This document shows positions 1 through 8,764 of a stretch of DNA of 32,979 bases, one piece after another; position 1 is the first letter of the stretch; every line of letters starts with the position of its first letter. The notes beneath the pieces are model-generated. The model saw only the letters and a program-made list of their open reading frames with translations, searched no databases and was not told the DNA's origin. Origin of the DNA: Methylotenera sp. Its GTDB lineage: Bacteria; Pseudomonadota; Gammaproteobacteria; Burkholderiales; Methylophilaceae. The position numbers and the translations under genes were made by a program. The stretch lies in NCBI GenBank assembly GCA_013140755.1, contig JABFSF010000012.1:1-32979 (forward strand), read 5' to 3'.

Positions 1-1
1 T

Positions 2-1120
2 CGTTTAACTGGTGGGCAAGGTGATGATGTTTACTACATTGATCATAAAAATGATTTAGTGATAGAAGCCACAAATCAAGGGGTAGATTTAATTCGTACG
101 ACCATTTCTTATAACTTAACGCTTAATCCAAATGTTGAAAATTTAATATTATTAGGTAAATCTAATTTAAATGCGACTGGCAATAGCTTAGATAATGAAT
201 TAACAGGAAACACAAGTAAAAATACCCTCAATGGAGGCATAGGTAAATCAACAAGTTCAGACACGATGGTTGGCGGTGGAGGCAATGATGTTTATATTGT
301 GAATCATAAGAGAGACGTGATTGTAGAGTTAAACAAGGAGGGGATAGATCTTGTACTTTCAAGAGCGAACTACACACTTAGTGATAATGTTGAAAACATT
401 ACCCTGACAGATGGATCTAAAAATGGCGGTTATGCTAATACTAGTGCTACTGGTAACAGTTTAAACAACATCATAAAAGGAAATGCAGGCAATAACACTT
501 TAAATGGTGCTGCGGGTGCTGACAAAATGATAGGTGGCAAAGGTGATGACACTTACTATGTTGATTATGTCCGTGATATTGTCTTTGAAAGAGTGAGTGA
601 AGGCAAAGATGAAGTTCATAGCACCATAAATTATGCATTAGGAGCCAATATAGAGGAACTCTTTTTAATAGGCGAAGCGATTAAAGGCACGGGCAATCAT
701 CTCAACAATTTTATCTCTGGTAATCATCTCAATAATATTTTATCTGGAGGTGCTGGTAATGATGAAATATTGGGTGGTTTAGAGCAAGATACGCTAACTG
801 GAGGAAGTGGTGCAGATACCTTTGTATTCAGAGCTACAGAAGAATCTTTGTTTGGATATACTGCTGACTTAATAACTGACTTTAAAGTTAAAGAGTTAGA
901 TCGTATAGACCTAACTTATATTGATGCAAACACACTATTAAGCGGTAATAATGCATTCAATTTTATTGGCAATGCGCTGTTTTCTGGTGTTGCTGGCGAG
1001 TTGCGTTTTGATGTCCAAACACATTCAGTTTTAGGGGATACCAATGGCGATGGGATTGCTGAGTTGCAAATTCAGTTAGCAGGGGTCACAAGCCTGCAAA
1101 GTGTCAATATCTTTTTGTAA
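2..1120 (+). CDS. RTX calcium-binding secreted protein, 3' part (5' end outside window)
   Basis: The reading frame is open from the left edge (base 2), so this is the C-terminal part of a longer protein. It is built of RTX-type calcium-binding nonapeptides (GGxGxDxxx), for example MVGGGGNDV, MIGGKGDDT and the tandem run around GGAGNDEILGG and LTGGSGADTF. Between them are repeating units of the form YxVDxxxDxVxE...NVENLxL. The last ~100 residues (ITDFKVKELDRIDL onward, ending SVNIFL) resemble the C-terminal region of serralysin/M10-type RTX proteins. Family knowledge: such proteins fold on calcium outside the cell and leave by a type I (ABC) exporter using an uncleaved C-terminal signal. No exporter gene lies in this window. 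The activity, if any, would be in the missing N-terminal part, so function (adhesin, enzyme, S-layer-like) cannot be assigned. It converges on the helicase gene with a 27-base gap and no clear terminator. Confidence 0.9.
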   Translation, partial: RLTGGQGDDVYYIDHKNDLVIEATNQGVDLIRTTISYNLTLNPNVENLILLGKSNLNATGNSLDNELTGNTSKNTLNGGIGKSTSSDTMVGGGGNDVYIVNHKRDVIVELNKEGIDLVLSRANYTLSDNVENITLTDGSKNGGYANTSATGNSLNNIIKGNAGNNTLNGAAGADKMIGGKGDDTYYVDYVRDIVFERVSEGKDEVHSTINYALGANIEELFLIGEAIKGTGNHLNNFISGNHLNNILSGGAGNDEILGGLEQDTLTGGSGADTFVFRATEESLFGYTADLITDFKVKELDRIDLTYIDANTLLSGNNAFNFIGNALFSGVAGELRFDVQTHSVLGDTNGDGIAELQIQLAGVTSLQSVNIFL

Positions 1121-1147
1121 ACCAAGTTGAAATATCATTAACACTGG

Positions 1148-3079
1148 TTAAGCGTGATTAAAAAAAGCTTCCACCTCTACCAACTCGCGTGTGCGCTTAA
1201 AGGGCGGTAAGCTTTGCCAAATACGCTTGCCGTACGATTTTGTAATTAAGCGCGGGTCGCAAATCATCAGTACGCCTCTGTCATTTTCATCGCGAATCAG
1301 CCTGCCTGCACCTTGCTTTAGCGTAATGACGGAGTATGGTAACTGATATTCCATAAAAGCATTTTTACCTTCAGCGTTCATTTTATCTACGCGTGCGGAT
1401 AATACTGGGTCGTCAGGCGGGGCAAAAGGGAGCTTATCAATAATCACAACGCTTAATGCCTCGCCGCGCACATCTACGCCCTCCCAAAAGCTTTGCGAGC
1501 CTACCAATACGGCGTTACCTAGTTTGCGAAAGCGTTCTAATAGCTCGGTGCGCGAGCTATCGCCTTGTAATAATAGTGGGCTCTCTATGCCGTTTGCTGA
1601 AAAAGCTTCTTTGAGTAAAGCATGAATTTCACGCATGGCACGCAAGCTGGTGGAGAGTACAAAAGCGCGTCCACCACTGGCTTGTAGCACAGGGAGCGCG
1701 GCGGCTACCACGCTTGAAGTGTAGTTTGGACTGTTGGGGTCTGGCATTTCGGGAGGCACGTAAAATAGGGCTTGTGCTTGGTAGTCAAATGGGCTTTGCC
1801 ATGCAGCGGTTGTGGCGGCATTAAGCCCCATTTGCGCGATATAGTGGCTGAAGTCATTTTTAACCGCTAATGTAGCTGAGGTAAATATCCAAGCGCGTGG
1901 TTGGGCGTTGAGTTGTTTGCCAAAACTTTCAGCCACGCTAAGTGGTGTAGCGTGGAGTTGCACGCTATGCGTAAATACCTCAACCCAGCGCACTAAATTG
2001 GTATTTTGCGCTTTAAACCAGCTGGTTAATTGCGCACCAAGGGCTTCGCCGCGTTGCCAGCATTTTTCTAGTAGTGGGTCACGTGCGGCTTGTGTTTCTA
2101 GCACCGCAGTCATCTCCGTGAGTTTGCTTTGCATCAAGTTAAACGCCGCATCAAAACCTTTTAAAGCTAAGGCTTTTTGCACAGGCATTCTTGAGCCTTC
2201 ATAGGCAAATACCAATCTAAAGTCTTTACAAGCTTTTTCAAGCAAGGGGATAGACTCACCGAGTGCCACACAGTCTTTGGCTAAGCTTAAATGTGCGTTG
2301 GTACAGTCGCGTGCGAGCTCTATGATTTGGCTGGTAGAAACATCCTCTCCAAAAAACAAACCTGCAACTTCAGGCAATTGATGCGCTTCATCAAAAATTA
2401 CTGTATTTGCACTGGGTAAAAGTTCAGCTACACCTTCATCGCGCAACATGACATCGGCAAAAAATAAATGATGATTGACCACTACCACATCGGCCGCTAA
2501 CGCTTGTTTGCGCGCTTCCATGACAAAACATTCTTTATAAAAATTACAATCACCCCCTAGGCAATTATCACGGGTGGAGGTGACGTTTTGCCAAATAGTG
2601 GCATTTTCTGGCACGGTGTTGAGTTCACTTTTATCACCAGTTTTGCTGTTCTCGGTAAAGCTTTTGATAAGATGTACATACTTTGCATCCTCGCGTGAGG
2701 TAAAGCGACCCTCGTTTGCGGCGCGCTCTAGGTGATAATGGCATACATAGTTGGATCGCCCTTTGAGCATGGCAACGGTGACGGGCACTTTGAGTGCATC
2801 GCGCACATTGGGTAAATCACGGCTAAATAACTGGTCTTGTAAATTTTTAGTCCCAGTGGAAATGATTACTTTGCCGCCTGTGAGTAAAGCGGGAACTAAA
2901 TAAGCAAAGGTTTTGCCAGTACCAGTGCCTGCTTCAGCAACAAGTTGTGTATTATTTTCAATCGCATCTGCAATTGCCAAAGCCATTTCTAGCTGCTGAG
3001 AACGTGCATGGTAGCCTTCAATATGCGTAGCTAAAATACCGTTAGCCTCAAAAACTTGCTTGATTTTATTTGTGATCAT
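1148..3079 (-). CDS. ATP-dependent DNA helicase, DinG/YoaA (XPD-like, Fe-S) family
   Basis: Superfamily 2 helicase of 643 residues, likely a 5'-3' DNA helicase acting in repair or on damaged replication forks. Visible motifs: Walker A GTGTGKT at residues 51-57, DEAH box at 230-233, motif V/VI elements GSQSFWEGVDV and QGAGRLIRDENDRG near the C-terminus. Four cysteines at about 113, 173, 178 and 184 sit between Walker A and DEAH, as expected for the 4Fe-4S cluster of XPD/DinG proteins. The length (~640) fits YoaA better than E. coli DinG (~716), but the two cannot be separated firmly by eye, so no symbol is given. Start is ATG; no strong Shine-Dalgarno is visible. It is divergent from the NlpC/P60 gene. 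Confidence 0.93.
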   Translation of the reverse strand: MITNKIKQVFEANGILATHIEGYHARSQQLEMALAIADAIENNTQLVAEAGTGTGKTFAYLVPALLTGGKVIISTGTKNLQDQLFSRDLPNVRDALKVPVTVAMLKGRSNYVCHYHLERAANEGRFTSREDAKYVHLIKSFTENSKTGDKSELNTVPENATIWQNVTSTRDNCLGGDCNFYKECFVMEARKQALAADVVVVNHHLFFADVMLRDEGVAELLPSANTVIFDEAHQLPEVAGLFFGEDVSTSQIIELARDCTNAHLSLAKDCVALGESIPLLEKACKDFRLVFAYEGSRMPVQKALALKGFDAAFNLMQSKLTEMTAVLETQAARDPLLEKCWQRGEALGAQLTSWFKAQNTNLVRWVEVFTHSVQLHATPLSVAESFGKQLNAQPRAWIFTSATLAVKNDFSHYIAQMGLNAATTAAWQSPFDYQAQALFYVPPEMPDPNSPNYTSSVVAAALPVLQASGGRAFVLSTSLRAMREIHALLKEAFSANGIESPLLLQGDSSRTELLERFRKLGNAVLVGSQSFWEGVDVRGEALSVVIIDKLPFAPPDDPVLSARVDKMNAEGKNAFMEYQLPYSVITLKQGAGRLIRDENDRGVLMICDPRLITKSYGKRIWQSLPPFKRTRELVEVEAFFNHA

Positions 3080-3201
3080 AAGAGCGGTGATTATCCCATG
3101 AGATGTCGTGAGTGGTAGCGGTTAGTCTTTGAAAAAACACAAAAATCACGAAAACGAGGCAAAGAAATGCCAATGTTGATGAGGGGTGGACATTTATCAT
3201 T

Positions 3202-3229
3202 TTGCGATTGGGGCTTAATTTCATATAAT
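3202..3229 (+). promoter_or_regulatory. sigma70-like promoter of the NlpC/P60 gene
   Basis: A perfect -10 hexamer TATAAT (3224-3229) lies 16 bases downstream of TTGCGA (3202-3207), a 4/6 match to the -35 consensus. The predicted transcript start (about 3236) falls right at the first ATG (3237), so the mRNA would be leaderless or nearly so. Seen by eye; not tested. Confidence 0.5.
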
Positions 3230-3236
3230 CAATCTG

Positions 3237-3797
3237 ATGAACTCAATGAACACGAAACTTTTACTTTGCATGTTGCTTGCTTTAACCAGTGCCTCATGCG
3301 CCGCCGCACCTTCTGCGCCAGAGGCAAGCACGATGCGATTTGCAACCGCTTTGTCAGAAGAGGCGAGTGTGGAAGCTGATGTTAGCTGGTCATCTCGCGC
3401 ACAAGAAGTCTTAGTGAATGCTTTAAGTTTGACAGGTATTCGTTACAAATATGGTGGGAAATCACCCGAAACAGGTTTTGATTGTAGTGGTTTTGTGCGC
3501 TACGTGTATCAGCAAGCGGCTAACTTAAGTTTGCCACACAGCGCACGTGCGATTAGTCAGCTGGGGAAAACAATCCCCAAGCATGAACTTAAACCTGGAG
3601 ATTTAGTGTTTTTTAACACCTTAAAATCGGCTTTTTCACATGTGGGCATTTATCTTGGCAACAATCGCTTTATTCACTCGCCCAGTAGTGGTGGTGGGGT
3701 GCGGGTAGAAGATATGCAAAGTAGCTACTGGCAACAACGTTTTAATGGTGCGCAACGTTTAGATGGCTTGCAAGAAGATGCTAAAAAAACACCTTAG
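3237..3797 (+). CDS. NlpC/P60 family cell-wall endopeptidase, exported
   Basis: 186-residue member of the NlpC/P60 cysteine peptidases, which cut peptide cross-links or stems in peptidoglycan (relatives of MepS/NlpC). The N-terminus MNTKLLLCMLLALTSASC is a signal peptide; the Cys at 21 could be lipidated, but the residues before it (SAS) are a poor lipobox. The catalytic domain covers about residues 55-175, with Cys83 in DCSGF, His135 in SHVGIYLG and His147 in RFIHSPS as the likely catalytic triad. The YKYGGKSPETGFDCSG entry to the active site is typical. Two in-frame ATGs (3237 and 3246) are possible starts; neither has a Shine-Dalgarno, and the promoter sits so close that the second may be used. 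The stop codon lies inside a terminator-like hairpin. Confidence 0.9.
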   Translation: MNSMNTKLLLCMLLALTSASCAAAPSAPEASTMRFATALSEEASVEADVSWSSRAQEVLVNALSLTGIRYKYGGKSPETGFDCSGFVRYVYQQAANLSLPHSARAISQLGKTIPKHELKPGDLVFFNTLKSAFSHVGIYLGNNRFIHSPSSGGGVRVEDMQSSYWQQRFNGAQRLDGLQEDAKKTP

Positions 3798-3804
3798 GTG
3801 TTTT
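3786..3804. terminator. small hairpin over the NlpC/P60 stop codon, possible bidirectional terminator
   Basis: AAAACACC-TTA-GGTGTTTT is a perfect 8-bp stem with a three-base loop, with A-rich sequence on the left and a T run on the right. It lies between the convergent NlpC/P60 and Rdx-family genes, so it could stop transcription from either side. The stem is short and AT-rich. Confidence 0.4.
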
Positions 3805-3829
3805 CTGTGGCTTGCGTGGCTTTTAAAGG

Positions 3830-4120
3830 TTAATCAATCTCTTTCAGTCTATCGCTGTGCCCTAAATCTCGGCTTGGATCAATCAAGTCGCGGATTAGTT
3901 GTTTAACTTCCTTAGCTTCAGGAAATCGTCCTTCAGCCTTGCGCGAGTAAATAATTTGTCCGTTGAGCATAATATCAAAAGTGCCACCCGTAGCGGGGGT
4001 AAGTGCCACGCTGGTTAAATCTTGCTCAAACGTGGTAAGCAACTCTTGCGCCAACCATGCAGCGCGTAAAAGCCATCGGCATTGGGTGCAGTAGCTGATT
4101 TCTACAATTTGTTTGTGCAT
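3830..4120 (-). CDS. SelT/SelW/SelH (Rdx) family thioredoxin-like protein, Cys form
   Basis: 96-residue protein with the N-terminal redox motif CTQC (Cys11 and Cys14) following a beta strand, then RWLLRAAWLAQELL. This is the layout of the Rdx family (SelW/SelT/SelH relatives), in which many bacterial members have Cys in place of selenocysteine. The central GGTFDIMLNGQIIYSRK and KEVKQLIRDLI parts match the expected thioredoxin-like fold. Family members are thought to act in thiol redox reactions; the substrate is unknown. The gene is divergent from ctpA and convergent with the NlpC/P60 gene. Confidence 0.8.
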   Translation of the reverse strand: MHKQIVEISYCTQCRWLLRAAWLAQELLTTFEQDLTSVALTPATGGTFDIMLNGQIIYSRKAEGRFPEAKEVKQLIRDLIDPSRDLGHSDRLKEID

Positions 4121-4145
4121 TATTTATGTGCCCTTTTATGCTTGC

Positions 4146-4154
4146 TGTTATACT
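4146..4154 (+). promoter_or_regulatory. extended -10 promoter candidate for ctpA
   Basis: TGTTATACT matches the extended -10 form TGn-TATAAT with one mismatch. No good -35 is seen 16-18 bases upstream, which is usual for extended -10 promoters. It lies about 95 bases before the ctpA ATG. Confidence 0.4.
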
Positions 4155-4248
4155 TTAGCCAAGTAATTCGCGTAGAATTTGCGTTTGTAATGCAACTATT
4201 TTACGTAAGTTTGTCATATTGTTATTAAGCGTTTCTAGGAAATTATCC

Positions 4249-5712
4249 ATGCAATTTAAAAATAAACACCGTGGGGCTAGTCAAATCAGCTTGTTGCTGA
4301 TTGGATTATTAACAGGTTTTATGTTGAGTTTAACTTACTCAGCTGTGGCTGATAAAGTAACTGCGCCGCAGTTACCGATTGATGATTTACGTAGTTTTGC
4401 AGAAGTGTTTGGCAAAGTAAAAAGTGATTATGTAGAACCCGTAGAGGATAAAAAGTTACTCTCCGAAGCCATTAACGGAATGCTGACAGGCTTGGACCCG
4501 CATTCAAGTTATTTGGACCCTGAGGCTTTTAAAGATATGCAAGTGGCCACACAAGGCGAATTTGGCGGCTTGGGTCTTGAAGTCGGCATGGAAGATGGGT
4601 TGGTGAAAGTGGTGTCCCCCATTGAAGATTCGCCCGCTTACACCGCAGGTTTGAAAAGCGGTGATTTAATTCTCAAGCTAGACGATACCCCAGTAAAAGG
4701 CATGACACTGAACGATGCAGTTAAACGTATGCGTGGCAAGCCAGACACCAAAATTGAATTAACCGTTGTGCGCAAAACTGAAAACAAACCTTTAAAGTTT
4801 TCACTCACTCGCGCTATTATTAAGAACAAAAGCGTTAAATATAAGATGCCTGAAGCTGGCTACGCTTATGTGCGTGTGACACAGTTTCAAGAGCGCACAG
4901 GCGAAGACCTTGCCAAAGCTATTAAAACCTTACATAACGAGAACAAAGGCGCATTTAAAGGTTTTATATTAGATTTGCGCAATGATCCAGGAGGCTTGCT
5001 CAATGGTGCGGTTGGCGTATCAGCCGCATTTTTACCTAAAGGGGAGCTGGTAGTTTATACCGAAGGTCGTGCACCTGACTCAAAAATGCAACTTACAGCA
5101 GTGCCTGAAAACTATGTGCGCGGTGGGGTAGCCAATGATTATATTAAAGATTTACCCGCAGATATTAAAACCGTACCTATGGTGGTGTTGGTTAATTCAG
5201 GTTCCGCTTCAGCCTCTGAGATTGTGGCGGGCGCATTGCAAGACCACAAACGTGCAAAAGTGTTGGGAATCCCAACCTTTGGTAAAGGTTCAGTGCAAAC
5301 CATTATGCCAATGAATAATGGTGCGGCAATTAAGTTGACAACAGCACGCTACTTCACCCCCAAAGGTCGCTCTATTCAAGCCAAAGGAATAGTGCCAGAT
5401 TACATTGTTGGTGATGGTTCAGACCCTTCAGAAAGTATTCATGAGGCAGATTTAACGCGCCATTTGTCTAATCCTAAAGAAGTGTCAGCTGTGACACCAG
5501 AGAAAGCTGATGCTACCAAGTCGGCTAAAGATGCGACCAAAGCCGAAGCAGCTAAAAGCAAGTTAAATGAGAAGAAATACGCTGAGCCTACTGCGCCCAT
5601 TGAGCCTGCAAGTAAAGACGACATTCAATTTATGCAGGCAATGAATTTACTCAAAGGTTTGCCTGTTGTGCAATCTGAGTTGCCAAAAGTAGAATCAGAG
5701 AAAGTGAATTAG
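4249..5712 (+). CDS. ctpA: C-terminal processing peptidase, S41 family (CtpA-type)
   Basis: 487-residue periplasmic serine protease that trims or degrades proteins from their C-termini. An N-terminal hydrophobic segment (about residues 12-32) is a signal or membrane anchor. A PDZ domain follows (about 95-180, with GGLGLEVG and SPAYTAGLKSGDLIL), then the S41 core. Catalytic Ser319 is in NSGSASASEI and the general-base Lys346 is in FGKGSVQT, with Gln350 four residues on. The Ala/Lys/Glu-rich stretch after about residue 415 is a low-complexity linker. I chose the ATG at 4249 over an upstream in-frame TTG (4219) because AGGA at 4237-4240 is well placed and the hydrophobic segment then starts normally. 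A strong terminator follows, so it is probably monocistronic. Confidence 0.93.
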   Translation: MQFKNKHRGASQISLLLIGLLTGFMLSLTYSAVADKVTAPQLPIDDLRSFAEVFGKVKSDYVEPVEDKKLLSEAINGMLTGLDPHSSYLDPEAFKDMQVATQGEFGGLGLEVGMEDGLVKVVSPIEDSPAYTAGLKSGDLILKLDDTPVKGMTLNDAVKRMRGKPDTKIELTVVRKTENKPLKFSLTRAIIKNKSVKYKMPEAGYAYVRVTQFQERTGEDLAKAIKTLHNENKGAFKGFILDLRNDPGGLLNGAVGVSAAFLPKGELVVYTEGRAPDSKMQLTAVPENYVRGGVANDYIKDLPADIKTVPMVVLVNSGSASASEIVAGALQDHKRAKVLGIPTFGKGSVQTIMPMNNGAAIKLTTARYFTPKGRSIQAKGIVPDYIVGDGSDPSESIHEADLTRHLSNPKEVSAVTPEKADATKSAKDATKAEAAKSKLNEKKYAEPTAPIEPASKDDIQFMQAMNLLKGLPVVQSELPKVESEKVN

Positions 5713-5725
5713 TCTCTTAATGAGT

Positions 5726-5756
5726 AAAAAACCGCCTTGAAAAAGGCGGTTTTTTT
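5726..5756 (+). terminator. rho-independent terminator after ctpA
   Basis: ACCGCCTT-GAAA-AAGGCGGT is a perfect 8-bp GC-rich stem with a GAAA tetraloop, flanked by five A and six T bases. Textbook intrinsic terminator just after the ctpA stop. Confidence 0.92.
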
Positions 5757-5806
5757 ATGCCTAAATACGCTAAAATAAACCCATTAAATCATGTAGAAAG
5801 ATAATC

Positions 5807-7033
5807 ATGCCAGTTAAACTTACTGCCCCGCAAGCCGCTTCTTTATTGTCCGTAAAAGGAGTGAGCCTAGGTTTTGCACAGGCACATGTGCGTAAGCCAA
5901 ATCGTAAAGATGTTTTAGTCATCACTTTGGCTGAAAATAGCCGTGTGGTGGGCGTGTTTACTAAAAACCGTTTTTGTGCCGCGCCTGTACTGTTATGTAA
6001 AGACTTTTTAGCGCAGCAGCAGGGTATCCGTGCGCTTTTGGTGAACACTGGCTGTGCAAATGCTGGTACGGGTGAAGATGGCTTGAAGAGAGCGCAACTC
6101 AGCTGTGAAGCATTAGCACAATTACTAAATTTACAATCTAATCAAGTGTTACCATTTTCTACGGGCGTGATATTAGAGCCATTGCCTGTAGATAAAGTTA
6201 TTGCAGGTTTACCTGTTGCTATTGCTAACTTGCAAGAGGACAATTGGCTCAACGCGGCCGAGGCGATTATGACCACCGATATTGTGGCAAAAGGCACCTC
6301 GCGACAAATTGAGTTAAGCGGTAAAAAGGTGACGATTACAGGCATTAGCAAAGGCTCTGGAATGATTCACCCGAATATGGCGACCATGTTAGGCTATATT
6401 GCAACGGATGCAGCGGTAAGCCAAGCAGCACTTGAAAGTATTATTCAATATGCCGTGAATAAATCATTCAACTGTATTACGGTAGATGGCGATACTTCAA
6501 CCAATGATAGTTTGATTTTAATGGCGACCAATCAAGCCGCTAATACCGAAATTACAGAAAATAGCGCAGATTTTGTATTATTACGCGATGCTTTAACCGA
6601 AGTTGCAATTGAGTTAGCGCAAGCCATTGTGCGCGATGGCGAAGGTGCCACAAAGTTTATGACGGTGACTGTTGAAGGTGGGAAGAGTAGTGAAGAATGT
6701 CGCCAAATTGCCTATGCAATTGCACATTCGCCATTGATAAAAACGGCATTCTTTGCTTCAGATCCTAACCTAGGCCGCATTCTGGCTGCAATTGGGTATG
6801 CGGGTATTGAAGATTTGGATGTAAACACATTGCAACTTTATTTGGGCGATGTGCTGGTGGCTGAAAAAGGTGGTCGAGCAGCCAGTTATCGTGAGGATCA
6901 GGGCACGGCGATTATGAAGGAGTTGGATATTTTAGTGCGCGTGGTGTTAAATCGCGGTGATGCAAAGGTCACAATTTGGACGTGTGATTTCTCTTATGAC
7001 TACGTCAAAATCAATGCGGACTATCGTTCGTAA
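5807..7033 (+). CDS. argJ: bifunctional ornithine acetyltransferase / N-acetylglutamate synthase
   Basis: ArgJ moves the acetyl group from N-acetylornithine to glutamate, recycling it in the cyclic arginine pathway, and may also make N-acetylglutamate from acetyl-CoA. The 408-residue length is normal. The self-cleavage site is clear: [20 protein letters not shown], where the chain is cut between Ala192 and Thr193 and Thr193 becomes the nucleophile of the beta subunit. Other family signatures are [13 protein letters not shown] (oxyanion region) and DPNLGRI plus [27 protein letters not shown] at the C-terminus. Start ATG has AGAAAG about eight bases upstream. The Nudix-ThiE gene follows after 20 bases, so the two are probably co-transcribed. 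Confidence 0.97.
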   Translation: MPVKLTAPQAASLLSVKGVSLGFAQAHVRKPNRKDVLVITLAENSRVVGVFTKNRFCAAPVLLCKDFLAQQQGIRALLVNTGCANAGTGEDGLKRAQLSCEALAQLLNLQSNQVLPFSTGVILEPLPVDKVIAGLPVAIANLQEDNWLNAAEAIMTTDIVAKGTSRQIELSGKKVTITGISKGSGMIHPNMATMLGYIATDAAVSQAALESIIQYAVNKSFNCITVDGDTSTNDSLILMATNQAANTEITENSADFVLLRDALTEVAIELAQAIVRDGEGATKFMTVTVEGGKSSEECRQIAYAIAHSPLIKTAFFASDPNLGRILAAIGYAGIEDLDVNTLQLYLGDVLVAEKGGRAASYREDQGTAIMKELDILVRVVLNRGDAKVTIWTCDFSYDYVKINADYRS

Positions 7034-7053
7034 ATTTATTTGAGTATGATAAA

Positions 7054-8055
7054 TTGAGCTTATCGACAGATGAATCAAGTAAAGGTGCAGTGACTAATGC
7101 AGCGGTAGGCGTTATTGCGCGTGGCAACGGCTTGGTTTTGTTAGCAGAGCGTCCAGCAGGTAAAGCTTGGGCTGGCTATTGGGAGTTTCCTGGTGGCAAA
7201 GTTGAAGCCAATGAAACGCCGGAACAAGCTTTAAAGCGAGAGCTGCATGAAGAATTAGGTATCACTGTGACGCAATGTTACCCTTGGATTACGCGCATTT
7301 TTGATTATGAAGCCAAATACGATGGTAAAGGTAAATTAGAAAGCCCAGCAAAAACGGTAAAGCTATATTTTTTTATGGTCACAGCTTGGGAAGGCGAGCT
7401 CTTTGGATTAGAAAAGCAAACCATTAGTTGGCAAAACCCTGAAAAACTGACGGTTTCTCCAATGCTGCCAGCGAATGAGTCTGTGTTAAATGCGCTCAGT
7501 TTACCTCCTCTGTATGCGATTACTAATCTTAATGAGTTGGGTGAGGCGCATTTTTTTGAGCATCTAAAGTATGCGCTGGTCCAGGGTTTAATGATGGTGC
7601 AAGTGCGCGAAAAGCAATTGGAAGGTGAAGAGCTAGAATTTTTTACTGAGCAGTTGATGGAAATCTCTGCACCATTCGAAACCAAAGTATTATTGAATGA
7701 AAATATTGCATTAGCCTTTAAATTAGGGGCTAAAGGGGTGCACTTAACTGCTGCACAGTTAATGCAAATGCAGCATAAACCTGATGGCCTAATATGTGGG
7801 GCTTCGTGCCATAATACTGAGGAGTTAGCCCATGCTGAAATGCTAGGCTTAGATTATGTGACGCTTTCGCCTGTGCAAACCACACTGAGTCATGCTGAAG
7901 TTGAGCCATTAGGGTGGACGAAGTTTGGTGCCTTAATTACAGATTATGCACTCCCAGTGTATGCTTTGGGCGGCCTAGATGCCAGTGATTTACATACAGC
8001 GAGATTATATGGCGCACACGGTGTGGCAATGTTACGTGGTGCTTGGATTGCCTAA
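7054..8055 (+). CDS. Nudix hydrolase (MutT-like) fused to a ThiE-like domain
   Basis: 333-residue two-domain protein. The N-terminal half is a MutT-type Nudix hydrolase: FPGGK, then a complete Nudix box from Gly48 to Ile70 (Glu54, Arg62-Glu63, Glu66-Glu67). It likely removes oxidised nucleotides such as 8-oxo-dGTP. The C-terminal half (from about residue 153, LYAITNL) is a ThiE-like TIM barrel with MVQVREKQL, LGAKGVHLTAAQL, DYVTLSPVQ and VYALGGLDASD. The classical ThiE diphosphate-binding NDR is NEN here, so thiamine-phosphate synthase activity is doubtful. This fusion is known from other beta/gammaproteobacteria; the partner domain's role is unsettled. Start is uncertain: TTG at 7054, or GTG at 7090, which has a better Shine-Dalgarno (AAAGG) and still leaves the Nudix fold whole. 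Its stop is one base from the stop of the convergent copper chaperone gene. Confidence 0.88.
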   Translation: MSLSTDESSKGAVTNAAVGVIARGNGLVLLAERPAGKAWAGYWEFPGGKVEANETPEQALKRELHEELGITVTQCYPWITRIFDYEAKYDGKGKLESPAKTVKLYFFMVTAWEGELFGLEKQTISWQNPEKLTVSPMLPANESVLNALSLPPLYAITNLNELGEAHFFEHLKYALVQGLMMVQVREKQLEGEELEFFTEQLMEISAPFETKVLLNENIALAFKLGAKGVHLTAAQLMQMQHKPDGLICGASCHNTEELAHAEMLGLDYVTLSPVQTTLSHAEVEPLGWTKFGALITDYALPVYALGGLDASDLHTARLYGAHGVAMLRGAWIA

Positions 8056-8056
8056 A

Positions 8057-8539
8057 CTACTTGACCGTTGCGATAGTTTTTTGCTCAGAAACTGCTCCGT
8101 TTTTATCTTCAAACTTTAATGTAAAGTGAATTTTTTCACCTTTGATTAACGGTTTCTCCAAATCAAATAACATGAGATGAAAGCCTCCAGGGGCTAGCTG
8201 AGTAGGTTTGTTGGCTTTAATTGCAAGCGAATCTAACATGCGCATTTTCATAATGCCGTTTTGCATTGCCATATTGTGAATTTCAACGTTATCAGTCACA
8301 TCGCTAGTCACGCAAAATAAACTGAGGTCTTGTTGGCTAGTTAATGTCATATAGGCAGCACCTACAGACTGCCCTTTGTTGGTTGCACGTACCCATGCAT
8401 TTTCAATTAAAACTTTGGGTGGTGAAGTCTCAGATCGTGATTTGATGGCGGGCGTTTCGGCATATATAGCACTTGTGGCAGTGATTAAATTTAAGAGTAA
8501 CGCGACTGATAACAGTGGTTTTAACAGTTTTATCTTCAT
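8057..8539 (-). CDS. periplasmic copper chaperone, PCu(A)C family
   Basis: 160-residue exported protein. A signal peptide covers about residues 1-27 (hydrophobic SVALLLNLITATSAIYA). The copper-binding pattern H-X10-M-X21-H-X-M is met exactly by His88, Met99, His121 and Met123. PCu(A)C proteins carry Cu(I) in the periplasm, mostly to the CuA or CuB sites of cytochrome oxidase with the help of Sco proteins. No oxidase or Sco gene is close by. It heads toward the Nudix-ThiE gene with only one base between the stop codons and no terminator, so the transcripts probably overlap. The yacG gene is 17 bases upstream on the same strand, suggesting an operon. Confidence 0.92.
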   Translation of the reverse strand: MKIKLLKPLLSVALLLNLITATSAIYAETPAIKSRSETSPPKVLIENAWVRATNKGQSVGAAYMTLTSQQDLSLFCVTSDVTDNVEIHNMAMQNGIMKMRMLDSLAIKANKPTQLAPGGFHLMLFDLEKPLIKGEKIHFTLKFEDKNGAVSEQKTIATVK

Positions 8540-8556
8540 GATGGGTTCAGTTTAAA

Positions 8557-8751
8557 TTATTGAATTAGGTCATCTGATAATAGTTCAGATGGCGTGTTGA
8601 CAGGAATGGCAAACCGCTCGCTCGCCCATGCACCCAAGTCCATCAGTGTGCAGCGCTCACTGCAAAAAGGGCGAAAGTGATTGTTGGCTGAAAACTCAGT
8701 GAGTGTTTTACAAGTTGGGCAAGCCACTAGACGTGTTTTAGTGTGATTCAT
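8557..8751 (-). CDS. yacG: DNA gyrase inhibitor / zinc protein YacG
   Basis: 64-residue zinc protein with four ligands in two pairs: Cys11-x2-Cys14 and Cys30-x3-Cys34 (CPTC and FCSERC), followed by [14 protein letters not shown], a strong family signature. In E. coli YacG binds GyrB and inhibits gyrase. It lies just downstream of zapD on the same strand (13 bases), the usual coaE-zapD-yacG order of proteobacteria. Confidence 0.95.
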   Translation of the reverse strand: MNHTKTRLVACPTCKTLTEFSANNHFRPFCSERCTLMDLGAWASERFAIPVNTPSELLSDDLIQ

Positions 8752-8764
8752 GTGGAATTTGTAT

